This document shows, piece by piece, positions 13,666 to 26,870 of a stretch of DNA of 64,000 bases. Position 1 is the first letter of the stretch. Each line of letters opens with the position of its first letter. The position numbers and the translations under genes are program-made. The notes under the pieces were generated by a model. The model saw only the letters and a program-made list of their open reading frames with translations, ran no database searches and was not told where the DNA came from. This DNA comes from Montifringilla adamsi (taxonomy: Eukaryota > Chordata > Aves > Passeriformes > Passeridae), in NCBI GenBank assembly GCA_017590115.1, contig JAGGNK010011225.1, positions 621,387-685,386 of the forward strand, in the 5' to 3' direction.

Positions 13666-14586
13666 GTCTTTCATGTTTACATTTTTCTGATGATAACAAG
13701 TCAGTAAAAGACTCGTATTGGCACCTAACACGAAGGGAAGGAAATAGAGATTTGCACAACTAAGACAAAAACAAAGATTCCTTCAGTGGATGTAACTGAA
13801 AACCCCAAAAAATTACTGCTGTCTTAAGTTAATTAAAGACAATATTTAGAGAGGAAAGGGTCCTCAGCCTGCACAATGTAGTTGCTCTCATGTCATGCTT
13901 ATGTTCATTAAGTTTGCTTTCTTCAATTACCAAGACTGAATTATTGTGATCCTCCCTCATCTTCACCACTATCTTCTTCAAAAATGTCCTACTTCCCCTT
14001 TACTTCAACTGTAACTTCACTATTTTTACATAACCTGCCTGATTCCTGCATCTGATGAGGGAGCTGCAGGTAAGAAAGCCATCCTACTGTGATGATACAA
14101 GGCTTACTTCTAGTGCTCCCACTGAACTTAACTTTGTACCTGGGATGAATACCATGCTCACTTGAGAAAAATTCCAGAGTTACCATCAAGTTCTACTACT
14201 AAAAATGTTGGGTTGCCTTTTTTGGGTTGTGCAGAACAATAAGCTGTGCTACAATTCTTAAAATAGGCTGAAAGAAAGAACACAGAAAAGAAACTGTGCT
14301 CCTATTTAATATGTTGAACAATTTGCAAGCACTTTTCTGCTTTCAATATTTTATTTCATTCAGTTAATAATGCTCAGATAATTACAAGATCTTTTGTCCC
14401 CATATAAATTTTTTCCCCCCCTCTGAGTGCAAGAAGCAAGCAAGCAAAAAAAAAAAGTCACACCTCAGTCTCACATTAAGCGACTCAATTATTAGGCAGA
14501 ACATCTTTGGTTGCCTCCCCTTTATAATGGCATTTAGCAGGAAATGAACAAAAACCAGTCCTGCTGTACCTATCTGTTTACCACAG

Positions 14587-14622
14587 TCTATCTCCCTATA
14601 TACACTTATATAGGGAGATAGA
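14587..14622. repeat. Perfect inverted repeat, 16-bp arms with 4-base loop
   Basis: The left arm TCTATCTCCCTATATA (14587-14602) is the exact reverse complement of 14607-14622, with loop CACT. No repeat family is recognised around it. Confidence 0.97.
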
Positions 14623-17160
14623 TTAAAGATTAAAAGTACAGCGGAACTAAAGACATTTTATGCCACTGACTTGATGGGGACAGAACTTCATTTTTTTTTT
14701 CACCTTTCGTAGACAGCAGATACATCAACAAGTGTTTGTCCTCCCAGTTATAGCAGAACTAAAAATTCCTAGAAAAGTCACCTAGAGCAGACCCTTCCAC
14801 TTATATTCTTCATGGCAGACAAGCAACAGATCAAGCAACATCCAGGCATTGTATTACATACCTGAGGAAGCTGAAGTAGACAGGGGCATTGTACTAAACA
14901 ATATTTCCTGTTACAATTCAAGCATTCACATTGATTAGAGAAGGAATACTGGTGGGTTCCCAAGTTTTAGGCTATCTTTATGGTGAATGCAGTTCACATT
15001 TTCTACTCTCATTAAGCACTGTTTAGATCTTGGCCTGTAACATTGTCTAGACATGAAAAAGGCACTCTACTTGCTAATGAAACTGAGAAACTAATTTTGG
15101 CATTTAATGTCATATCTATTTTATTTATAATCTCTAAACAGTAATGAGACATCTCCTTTGTAAAATAGGATTAAACAGATCTGTAAACTGCTACATAGAA
15201 CTCTGATGAATTTGATTTGTGAAGGAAATGAAGGTTTCGCTTTTTCGTGACTTAAACAAGAACACTTCCAAGAGGCTCTTAAAGGGGAGAGTGGCAGGCA
15301 GCCTCCTCACAAGTGATGACAGCAGCCCCTAAATCAAGTGTCACACAGCTTCAAACCCTAAGGAGTCATCAGTCATGCTTGCAGGAGGGGAAGGAGCAGC
15401 CTCCTTCCTTGAGATCAATGAGGCAAACACAGAATACTCCTTCTGCACTCCTAAGGATGATTGATGACTTCTTAGCAGCTGAAGTGTGTGACATTTGATT
15501 TCACTCACTGATAAGATTGTGTCTTCCAAACACCTTCTAGTTAATGTTTCCAGGGCCCCCACATAGCTGTTCTTTGTGACATTTTTTAACACAAAGCTCA
15601 GTTGTTCAATGATTAATGAATTTCTCAACAACAGATGAAAATTCTGTAAGAGAATTTTGTAACTGTGTCCCTTGATAGTCTGGGCACAACACAAAACAGG
15701 AATCTAGGCTCCTTAAGAAAACGAATTGGAGATCTCCTGTCCCTGTCAAATGACACTTGCAGGCAAAACAATCCTAAAAAGAACTGTCTTTCTTTCCTGA
15801 AGACTTTAAAATATACACTTGAGGTCTGCTTATCAGAAAACCTAGTGCATTGATTGATATTGATTAAAAATATTTTCCAAAATTTTAATAAGCAGATTTC
15901 CACAATGTTTCAAACAGACTTGAAATGTGCTTTATGGCTTTCTTATTTTTCTTACAGCATCATATTCTTATCTTATTTCCTATTTTGAAATGATGCGATC
16001 AGCATGATTTGAGACTGTGCTTTGTAACTACAAGGTACACTTGCTTACAGGTTCTAAAGCATGCCTGCTTTATATTGCATCCTGTTGTATCACAGGCCAC
16101 ACTACATAAACTTTTTTAGTATCACTTAAATCTCACAGCACTATTTATATTCATTTTTGTGGTTTTGCTCAATTTTTTTGCTTTTAAGAGTGATATTGCA
16201 TTAAATGTTTTACGCAGATGTATTTTTAGCTCTCTTATGAAATGAAGAGCATTTTTTGATCCTGATTTTCTAAGTGCCATGTTTGGCTGGATTCTGCTCA
16301 ATGCCTTTGGAAGTTTTAGCACTTTGCACAAAAGTCATGAGGTTTTGATAAATACAAGAACCAGGCAATTCGGAAGTCTGTCAGAAAATTCATTCAAAAG
16401 GAGAGAAATTGTACTGGTTGTCAATCCTATCTTACTCTATAAGTTTGTTTGTCAAAAAGCATACTGGTAAACAGAGGAAGAAAACTTCAGTACAATCCAG
16501 AAAAAGATGATGACTGTGGCTCTCTCACCCCTTGAAAATGAATGACTGGAACAGAATGGCAGCACTGTCAAAGAAAAACGCTCCACATAACCTTCATCAT
16601 TTTGCCAAAACCAGCCCACCAGAAGAAATCAAAGAGAAATTCCAAGTGTGGACTTGCCAAATGAATCTTTCATCTAAATTTTGAAACAAAGACATTGCTC
16701 TTGCCAAACATTTTTAAGCTTTGCTGAGGCCTCACGTGAAAAATCAAGAGCTCTGACTATTTGGAATTCAAATTCAATGGAAAACTTGGGCTTATTCCCA
16801 ATTAATGCAAATGAGACACTGCACACTACTTGAATGTCTTTAAATTAAAAATGATCCTGATGTAGAACTGTGCCAAATTAAGTCAGCAATGATGAAATTA
16901 TAAAAAAAATGGTGTTATGAACTGTTCTGGCACTTAAAGACATGATGACGTCTCCATAACACTTGGAAACCCTGTTATTATGAAAACACTCTTTTTAAAT
17001 CAACATCTTATTTCCAAAATGTTACACTCTCAAGGAATTTAAAATACTCTCTTTTAAGGGCATACAAAATTAAAAAATATATTCATGTTGAAAAACACAC
17101 TTTAAAAAAACTATTACCATAATGATAAATTTCTAATGCTGAGATACTTTCATGTCATAT

Positions 17161-17195
17161 ACAAAAAAAACCAAAAAAAACAAAAAAAACCCAAA
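17161..17195. repeat. A-rich tract with CC spacers
   Basis: A8 runs separated by CC or C, repeated three times: a short, regular (A8C1-2)n tract. Confidence 0.9.
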
Positions 17196-19696
17196 CATTT
17201 TTGACAAGAATGTTTCATTTATAATATAACCTCATTATGTTTACTTGTATTTTTCCTCAGTAAAGAACTGGAACAGCTTTTCTTTCTAAAACTGATACAA
17301 AATTACTTTACATTCTCTCGCATGATTCACTATGAGATAAACCAAAATCACACTCAAAGGATGCCCTTAGCAATGCTGTTGTTAAGGACAGCAAAGCTGG
17401 CAGATAAACCTGGGTTGGCAGGGGCTTGTTTTCCAATTGAAAGTCTTCTACCTCAAATACTTGTGCATATTCTATGAATACTCTCCAGGCCAAGGAACAC
17501 TTTTCAAGTCCCTCCTAAGAGAACCTGTATTTTAAGAGTATATGTAGATTTTTTAAGGGTATGTTTGCTCAACATTTAGCCACAGTTCCACCGGAAAGAG
17601 CTTCTTTATGTGATAACTCAGAATTCCTAAATTCCTTTCCCTACCACATTCATCAGAAAACAAGAAAGTTAAATTCTTCAAGGAAAATTATGTCCTGAAA
17701 CAGAGTCAGAAAGGTTTCACTCAGAACTCAATTCATACACAGATATGGGTTTCTGCATCGCTTTTCCCTTCTTTCTTGTTACTCTTCAACACAGTCAACC
17801 CCTTAAATTAACTAGAATACATATTTAAACAGCATTTTCATTAGAACAACTGATTAGCTGGAAGTGAGAGATCTTACTGGTGTGTTCTCTGAAAGCACTG
17901 AGCACTTGCGCGCAGAAATACCTATTAGACTTCAGATAACCTATAGGGAAGAGGGCATTTATGAATACCCAAACTGGGAGAATTCATGATGGAAGGGCAT
18001 GGATGGTGGAAGGGAATTCGTGATAGGAGGTGCAGGATGGATGGGAAGAGAGGCTTAGCGTCTCATTGCTAAATATGTGTGAGTGCCCAAATTATCTGTG
18101 TAACACATAAATTCAGAGAAATACAAACATTTCCCAGAAACAGCTGAGGTGCACAAAAAGAGAAGAAACCAGAGAAGACTCTTGGAAACCTGCCTGATTT
18201 CCTGTGAGCACACAGGCCACATGCTTGGCAACCTCACCGGGTTTCCACCTTGGAAACCCAACTTGCATCCCTGTGACTCTCAAGCAGTCTCCCTCTGGGA
18301 ATGCGGGACTGTTTCTTGAAGACAGTGATTTTCCCAATCTTCACTCATGAGATGACCAGAGTGTTTTGAGCTGGAACTCCTTTCTTTGTCCAAAAATTTC
18401 AAAAATCAGGGACATTTTTCTGACCCAGAACACATCTTCAACTATCAAAATTTAACATTAAATGGTCCACCCTTCACCACTCACTCCTATTGTTTAGAAA
18501 ATTTTAATTCTGGCATTCTCTAAATTCTAAATTTGAAACTGATAAAAAGGGTTATATGTTTAGAAAATTTGCAATTCTGAAGTCTTGCAGATTTCTTAAA
18601 TGTTTTCATTCTTCTTAGAATAAATGTCTATTTAAAACAAGGCAAAAATGTTAAACTAAGAGTTTAAAATCTTTCCACCTATCTATTGTAGCTAAAAAAA
18701 GGATTATAGGTTTTCATCCTCCATTTGGATCCATTAGTAAAGAAGTGCTCCTCTTATTGTTCTCACTTATATTTACTGAAAATGGAATGTCTCAAATGAA
18801 TTCCATTTTAGAATTGCATTGAGAGCATGCTCTAATTCACACAGATGGGATTTTTTTTTCACTTTTCCTGACCTCTTCTCTCCAACAAGTTTCCTCGCAG
18901 TCCTGCAGTTTTCCCAAGCCTTCTCCTTATCCAGTGAAACCAATCTGAAATCCAAGATTTTAATTCAAGCAAATGAAGTGGCACCACACCACTTGTCTAT
19001 CACACTGTCTACTTCTCCACAGGACCCCAAATCCTTCAGATTTCAGATTTCCTCCATAATCAACACTCACATTCAAATCCATGACTTTCCTTAAAATGAT
19101 CAGTCACTACCATATCCTCCTCAGCTCTATGCAGCATCTGTCTGGCTTATCAGTAAATCTTTTCCTCTAAACTGAGTCTAAATTCAAACACATTCAGACA
19201 TCTCCCAGTACATTTTGGTTCCTCATCAGAATAGTTGTATGTCTCCCACAAGTCTTTTCAGGTTTTGATATGGCTTAAACCCAGACTATTTGTCCATTAT
19301 CAGACCAACACCAGGCCATCACCCTAACTCATGGTTTCCCTGGCTCACCTTTTCAAGTTCCCCTACTATTCTTCCCAATACCAAGATATGCCACTGTCTA
19401 AAGAGAAGTCTAAATTTTCACCTAAGAGTTTCAATTTTCTTGTCTCCTTTCCTGGCAGGTTTACACTCCTCACTCTGCCATTATGCCACATCTCATCCTT
19501 CTGACAGACTGAAGAAACATGCAGATCACAAAAATAAAAGACTCTAAAAAGGAATTGGCCAATTCTAAATTACAAATGAAGTCTTAAAAATCTCTTTTGC
19601 CAGAAACTGCAAGTTATTCTCTAAATTAATTTTTTTAAAAAGAAAGAAATTAAATTCATGTTCAAATCACAGAATAGACAGCTATTATTTGCTCAC

Positions 19697-19764
19697 CTGA
19701 AATATTTGTTTCAAGGAAAAAAGTGCCCGTCTCAGTTCCCGTCCACTGGAATTGTAAAGTTTTT
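19697..19764 (-). CDS. FHOD3: FHOD3 internal coding exon, GBD/FH3 boundary (68 bp)
   Basis: Read on the minus strand, this exon encodes the last two bases of a Glu codon (G|AA) followed by KLYNSSGRELRRALFSLK and QIFQ. This matches the FHOD3 segment near residues 113-135, where the family has GRDLRRA; the only difference I see is Asp to Glu. The segment is helical and begins the armadillo-type FH3 region that follows the GTPase-binding domain. The acceptor is a pyrimidine-rich tract ending CCCAG (complement of 19765-19769). The donor is GTGAGC (complement of 19691-19696). The exon starts after one base of the codon and ends in phase 0, which joins exactly to the Asp-Asp start of the exon at 5286-5391. 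It is probably exon 4 of the gene; the exact number is from memory. No frameshift or stop is seen. Confidence 0.93.
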
Positions 19765-22700
19765 CTGGGAAAACAAAATAAGACAACAGAAAAAACTTCA
19801 GCATAAACAAAACTGACAACATAGCAAGAATGTAGTACAGCTTTTGAAAGAATCACAGCACCCATTTCCCATTAGGCAGACTTCTCTTAAAAAAGTTAGC
19901 TTTTTAAAAAGTTAGGACTTATTCATTAAATGTGCATGTAAACCAGGATTTAGTTGTCTATAACTTAAGATGGCATCTTTCAGGTAAATTCACAATATCT
20001 TCAACAAGATCAGTGAGAAACAATTGTCTCTGGAGTTTTTTAAATGCTTAGAAATATTCTTTCTGCATTAGGTAAATTTAGGGTTTACCGAAAGTACCAG
20101 ATTAATCTCAAAAGACTTGTCTGAGACCACTCTTTGCCTTTGTTATCAAGGCTAGAGCCACTGAATCCCATCTTTGACTGCCTTCCCTCTAGACATTCTT
20201 TTCTCATGTTCTCATCTTTCTATTGTTAAATCCTTTCTCCAATAGCAATGAACGTTAATACCAGAAATAGTCGGACAGTCTGTTCTTAGCATAATTCAAA
20301 ACAGTGTTTTATTCTCCTGAAAACTGATCTTGACCTTTTTCTAAATGAACCAGAAGCCTTCTTTTCATCATCCAATACTGAAATGTATTACTTCATTTAT
20401 TCCCCTACTAATGCATTCTCACAGAAATAATTTAAAGACAAAAGCAACTCTGCTATCCTTCTGAACCCTGCTACAATGTTTGTGCCTTTGGAAGAAGTCT
20501 TGGACCGTGCCTCTCAAGTCTGTTGTTGCAAATTTGTGACTGTGCAGGGACAGAGCAGAAGGTGAGCTCTTCAAAACTTCCTGGTCTATTACACTTGGTG
20601 TATTTGATAGAAAGAGACTTTTTGCAAAACATCTACAGTCCTAAATTTAATTTTATTACACTACTGTAAGCCAAGAACAATGACAAAGGAAAATCAAATC
20701 TTCATGGTCACCTCAGATGACACACTTGCCTCAACCACAAATCATCATGAAAGCACCCTCTCTGCAATCGGCAGAGTAGTGGCCTGTAGTGGCCAGCAGG
20801 TCCTGAGATCAAAGCTGGAATGCCCATGGAATGCTAATAATCTTACAGGAAAATTAAATATCCCAAACATTTTATATCTTACTTTCCCTTGTCCATTTCT
20901 CTTTCAATTACTACTTTACACTAGAAAACCAAATTAAATTTTATTTCCCTGCCAGGAAGTTGCAAAAGAGAGAGTAGTATTTGAGGATTCAATGCATTTA
21001 TAACTCAGTGATAATTTTTTACTTCAGTCAAGGAAGGCGGAGTTAATTTTAGAAAAAAAAACCATTTCTTATTCCAACAGGCATCTTCAACCAAAGGAAA
21101 AATACCAAACAAAGTGTCAGCAGAACTAACACTATTTTTTTTAAACTTTGAAAGTAGTTTTGTTCATCTCTAATTGCCTCTGATTTCAAAGGCAGAATGT
21201 ACAGAACTGGCAAAACTCTTGTTTTTATAAGTTGTCTCCTTTCTTGCACTTTTATAGATTCTTGACAAAACATTGGAGGAACGGATTTCACTTCAATCCA
21301 TAAACTTAGAGGCACACTTTAATTACTCTCACTTTAAAACGCACTGACATGTGGGACCACATTTCTTGGCAGGATAAAGAGTAATTTTGTCAGGAAAGCC
21401 TAAAGAATAATAAAGATCTTCTAAGACCCGGTCTGTCAACTTTACATGCCACATTACAGAAAATATTTATTTTTGAAAGTTACCTCCATCTGGCATTTGT
21501 TATTACTAATTTCCCTCTATTCATAATTCACCAGCATCATTATGAGCAGAAAGTCTCCAAACAAGGCAGTGCATTATCATCTTAATTAAGAGAGGCACCA
21601 ATTTTTAAAATCCTGGCAACTTTGTACATAAATATCAATGTCCTAACAAATGCCATCTGTTGGTCTTGGTCTTAAACAGAAATCATCATCCCAGCCTGGG
21701 GTGAAGTCCTAACAAACCATTGTTATGATACCATAACGCTGGCTGTTTCACTGGTGCGTGAAGATTTTTGGTACATCTCAGAGGAACAATGCTGAACATT
21801 TTTTCCCCTTGGTGTTTTCACAGAGCATAACCTCATCCTTGGCAGTCAGCACAAACAATGCTCTCCCCGCTTGTCTGTAGCAAGGAGGACAGAAGTTACT
21901 GACTGCAGCTCAAAAAGGGCTCTATCATTAGAGCTAAGAATCAACAACTACTGCAAGTATGAAGTTTGACAACAGTTGTGGCACATCTCACAAATGTTTG
22001 AGGTGGGTTGCAAATCCATCTGAGGAGTGACAGTCCAGTTAAGTCATCTCACTTCTGACATCTTCTTCCAGAGACAATGTACACTCGCAGGTACCTCCTC
22101 ACTCAGAGTTGATCTTGTTCAATCACCTCAAAGATACAAGTCCACAGCATCTTCACCTGTTACTCTTACACATGGGTGACACACTCTCTGCCTAAGTCTT
22201 GACTCCCACTTATAACAGCGTTGGCAGCCACCAGAAACATTCACTGACCATAACCCAAGGAGGAAAGTGAGGTGGCAATGCTACATCAGAAGATGTTTTG
22301 GTTTAGAAAACCTCAGTCCAGGATTAACCTCACTCAGGGCAGGAAAAGCTTGTGTAAGCCAAGGTACTGCACGGACCCTTAAAAAAGCTTGTACTTTTAT
22401 TCTGTTTTTCAGACTACAGCCGGGGGACGCTTGCTAAGATGTTCTCAAGGCCTTAGAGAATTTCCACTTGCTAACACTAACTTTAGCACCCCAGGGACCT
22501 CAGGCCCATCCTAAAAGCTCTAGATGGCTAGTGAGGCTACAAAAATGCATCAGAAGAAACTGAAAGGCAAAAATCAGTTCCGAGCTCTTTTGCTATGGTA
22601 GAAAAACAAAATTAAAAAAAAAAATGAGAAAGAGAGGAAAAGCCACATGTGCTTACAAAGTTTTCACACTGCAGATGATTCAGAAACTAGACAGCAAATT

Positions 22701-25700
22701 CTTTTTAATGCTTGTTTGACATAAGCAGTTTAAAGTGTTGCCCTATGAAGCAAACTGAGAAATAACTTTCCATGTTAAAGCACAGAGGTGACTAATTCCC
22801 ATAGTACCTCCCTGGCAGAGCTGTCTGCAATGGAAAGAAATGATTCCTACAGCTTTGAAATAGGAGTCTAGCCTGCTACTATCACCAAACCCAGAAAATT
22901 CTGAGGTGCTCCAAGGACAGTCCAAAAGACTCACAGGTTCACTGCTTTGTTATTAGGTATCAGATAAGCTTGAATATGTACACCAAGACTGCTTTACACC
23001 AGCAAACAAACTTCTGCATTTCAAGCAGGAACATGTGCTGCAACACCTCTCCCTGAAACTTCTCTGGCCACATTTCCTGTCCTTCTCCAGGCCAGGTGTA
23101 GGCTGGAGACATTGTATATTCATATACTTCAAGGTAAGATAAAACAGGTCAGTGAGCTCGTAGGTCAGGGATTTTGTGATATCTGACACACAGACTTCAT
23201 CTGCCTATTAATGATGGTGGCTTTGGCAGCCGTGTCCTGGTAAGTGACACTATTGCAGCCACTTTTACGACTTTTCTTCAAGAAATAAAGAGCTGCATCC
23301 GCAGCTGTGAAATACTTTTAATTGGATATACACAGATGACAGAAAATTCTCCTTGCGGTTCCCTCTGATGTTAACTAACACTAGAGGGCACTGCTTATTT
23401 CCTTATTTTATGAAAGAAAAGTCACTCTGCCGCTCCATGGGCTTCCCACTGATAGAGCAAACTTGGGATACAGAGCTGGTACACCAATAAACTTGAAACC
23501 CTGTTTTTAATTTTTTAATCTGTAGACTGTAAGATATCCAAAGAAACTGAAAAGCGTCAGCTCTGCCAATCTCAAACATTCAAAATCAGAGTCAACTCTT
23601 TTGAAACTGATAGAAAACCAGGTACTGGTATGGGCCTGAGTTTTATTTACTGCAAGAACTAAGAATCAATCACATTTATTAAATTATCTTTCACATCATA
23701 TCAGGGAGGTGTATATCCTTGAAAGACAGTGAGATTTCCTTGGCTCAGCACTTATTTCTACAGGCAGAGAATCACAGATAACCAGACTTCTGGTAGAGCC
23801 AGACAGGCGTGACAGGTAGCAACCTGCAACTGGCTATTTTGGTTGCTGTTGCAACCTGAAACAGCAGAACTTTGGTTAAGAGAAGCCATTATGCTCTAAA
23901 ATAAAAATATTATTTGTTACTCTGTATTTTTTGCTTGTTTTTAGTTTTGTGGAAAATAACTTGGGCTAAGTGAAAAGGGATTCATATAGGTGAATTTGGT
24001 ACAAATGTAGCAGTGGAGGGAAGGCAGTTTGGTTTGAAATCAACATGTTTTCAGAAAGGAAGAGAAGCCTTTAAAGATGTTTTATCAGACAACTTGCAGC
24101 TTTCAAATGGATTCTATATTTTCAAAGATAATTGTCAGAGGCTCAAATTTCTAAATTTCTGAGGTTTTCACCTCTTTTGATTACATGGGAAAAGGGACTT
24201 TTTAAAGAAAATAGTAATTTGTCCTTATATTCTTAAATAAAGTACTGCCTTTTCTTGTCTTCTATGAGGAAAAAAGAAAAAAAAAAGTGTTCTCAATCCA
24301 CAGTAATAAAAGAAAAAGTGGAACTGGCTGAACATTGCTTGGTTCAGTCCCATGTGTTACACCTGACCTCTGACCGACAGGGTACCATCCTCCTCCCTTC
24401 CTCTTCCATCACACCCATTGAATTAGTCCCTGGGATATAGTAATTTATACAGCATCAGCCTTTTGAGCTGTTGGCAAAGGCTTGTGAACATCTGGCTGAG
24501 CACAAATGGGAGTTGCTCTGCTTCACTTGCTGCTGCCTGAATGACCTCCATGTCTCCCATCCATGCTTCTTTTCTTTAAACTATAATTTCAAGATGAAGC
24601 TCCTTTCCTTACAAAAACATAAAAGGGAGATTAACTCCACATTTGATTACATTAGCAGGATACCCGGTGCAGATCCACTTAAATGACATTTGAAACATTT
24701 CCTGCCTTTCATTTTTACCTGGCATTGGACAGAAGTAGCAACATTCTCTGGCTTCCAGTAGCCACTAGCCAATTAGCAAGTACTTAGAAACTAAAAAAAT
24801 TAATTCCTCTCCCTGCAACAAGGAATAAAATATTATTTAAAATGCTCACTAGGAAGAAGTGTTAATAAAATTAAAAGGCTTTTCAATTTTAAATGAACTG
24901 CCTACCTTTCCAGCAGCACTGATGGGGAAAAAAACTTGAAAGAATAAAAAGAAGTGTTTTAAATGGTGAGAAATTTTGTCATTCATTCCTTCTGCGAATG
25001 CCCATGCCACACTTCTAAATTTATTACTGAACTATTCCCATTTTAAATGCATGTTATTTTATCAGAATGAATGCATACAATTGTAGAACTAAAAATTTGA
25101 GCAATACAGCAACAAGTCAGGCAAATGGGTCCACTTCTGCAAACACGCATCAGGAACCAGCCAGGCAGACTTCACTTGAGTAGGCCCACGGGCACATACA
25201 GTGCTGCAGATCTATAAAACAACTGTATATAAAACTAATTAGCGCAGTGTGCCAGTCTTTCACTTTATGTCAAACAAATTAAAGCAGTTCTCTAAGAAAA
25301 GACCTGGTCCTGTGCCAAGATAGGCTCTTAGTTTAGCTTTTGTCCATGAAAGCTAGTCATAAATGTGTTGGCCAGACAAGGCGCTCTCCTTTTCTTCCCA
25401 GACCCCCTAGAAAATGCACGAAGAAGGGATTCATTCACAGGCATATTGCCCACTATTACATTAACACAATTGCTGCTTCTGCTGAGATTACTTTGTTTTG
25501 CATATTACAAATTTCCTTTCTTTCCCTCTGAATTCAATCTTATTTTGTCTGGATAAATGGTTATGCATTAATTAGTGGAATATGTCACATCTGAACTCAA
25601 GCTACATATTCTCCCACTGATCCAAGGATTGATGGTTAGCACTTAGCACAGAAAAGGAACTTTCTCACAATAAAGGACCTTAGGCAAAGCAAGTGGCCAC

Positions 25701-25917
25701 GGACAAATTTTGGGAAACTGAGCCCACATCACTGTCAGCACCGACTGCTTTGGAGGAATGTGCAGGCTGCCTCCAAGGAATGCTGCCCCAGCTCCCCGGC
25801 AGAGAAAAAACCTCCCTGCTCTCCTTTTCATTCAGACACACAGCAGCTGCTTAGCTAATTATCTGGGACAGTGGGTCCCCTCAGCGAGCAGGGTCTTTTG
25901 CCCCCACTGGGAGAGGG

Positions 25918-25941
25918 GGATCCTTTGTCGGGAAAGGATCC
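25918..25941. repeat. Inverted repeat, 9-bp arms with 6-base loop
   Basis: GGATCCTTT at 25918-25926 pairs with AAAGGATCC at 25933-25941, loop GTCGGG. It lies in a locally GC-richer stretch (about 25740-26400). Confidence 0.9.
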
Positions 25942-26870
25942 TATTACGCCTGCATATGAGAAGAGTTCAGCCTCAAGCCTGCATCCTTATTCCCTTTCTC
26001 TGTAAAGGACCTGCAGGTGGGGAGTGGGAGGAGGGAAAGACAAAATAGTCTTGGACACCCTTTCCTATCCCATACCCTAAAGCCATGTTGGCAGAGGCTC
26101 AAAGTAAAGAGTGCAAAGAGCCACCTGCAAACCCCAGGGAGCCTGTGGGTTTGGACTGACAAGCAGGGAGAACTCCAGGGCAGGATCTCCCCTGGGAATG
26201 AAAAATACCCAATTCGGTCAGCACTTCAGAGCAATTGTATACACTCATGCATGGGATTTTCTGCCTCTTTGAAAGTAGAAGTTTGTTTTCCTGACACTGC
26301 AAAAAGTACTCAGTGGAAGAGTCCCTGGATTTCCACAGGGAGAGTACACATGGCAAAACTCCCACTCTAGGAAGATGGACTGGAGCTAATATTTTTTGAC
26401 AATTTCTCTGAAATGCCAAATGTCTTAACTTCTGTCACAAGGGAATCAACATAAGACTGTCAGGACAAGAATGACTGTACATTTAAATCCACTGAAAAAA
26501 GTAACTGTTCCAGCAGGTGCAAGTGTCGTCCCTCACTTCTTACTCCTGTATTTTTAAGAGATATGAAATGAGACCAAATCAATTGGGAAATGAGTAATAT
26601 ATAAGAAAAGTTCATTCAGAAGATCAAGAAGAAGCACAATGACCCTGAGGATGAGGAATCAGAGACATGCAACAACAGGTCTTTTTCGTTCTGAACATAA
26701 CATTCCTGAATGTCTTGGTGACTCCCCTACCCTTGGTTCTAGGTGTTGTCAGTGCTGGAGGTTCAGCATAAACTACAGTAGCATCTAAATAATTCCATGA
26801 GATTTAAAAGAAGGAGGGTTTTATGTAGATATCTGGCAGAAGGGACTTTCCAGTCTTTATCATACTCCAC

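Larger units (their letters stand above)
5392..19696 (-). other. FHOD3: FHOD3 intron between the two exons (14305 bp)
   Basis: This complete intron starts with the donor GTGAGC (complement of 19691-19696) and ends with the acceptor CTGTGACAG beside base 5391. The acceptor has a strong pyrimidine tract. The contents I recognise are a CR1 ORF2 fragment (13014-13665), a 16-bp perfect hairpin (14587-14622), a CA-rich tract (12072-12132) and A-rich runs at 5597-5614, 10671-10703 and 17161-17195. Remaining open frames, such as 9838-10224 and 12350-12724, show no recognised protein or splice context. Confidence 0.9.

Noticed and set aside
13233..13763. Open frame of 176 codons on the + strand that could look like a host protein
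   Set aside because: Its centre is CR1 ORF2 sequence (LLEQVQRRAIKWIRGLEH), so it is a repeat fragment.
18001..18050. GATGG-like repeats suggesting a minisatellite
   Set aside because: Units are irregular and too few to call a tandem repeat.
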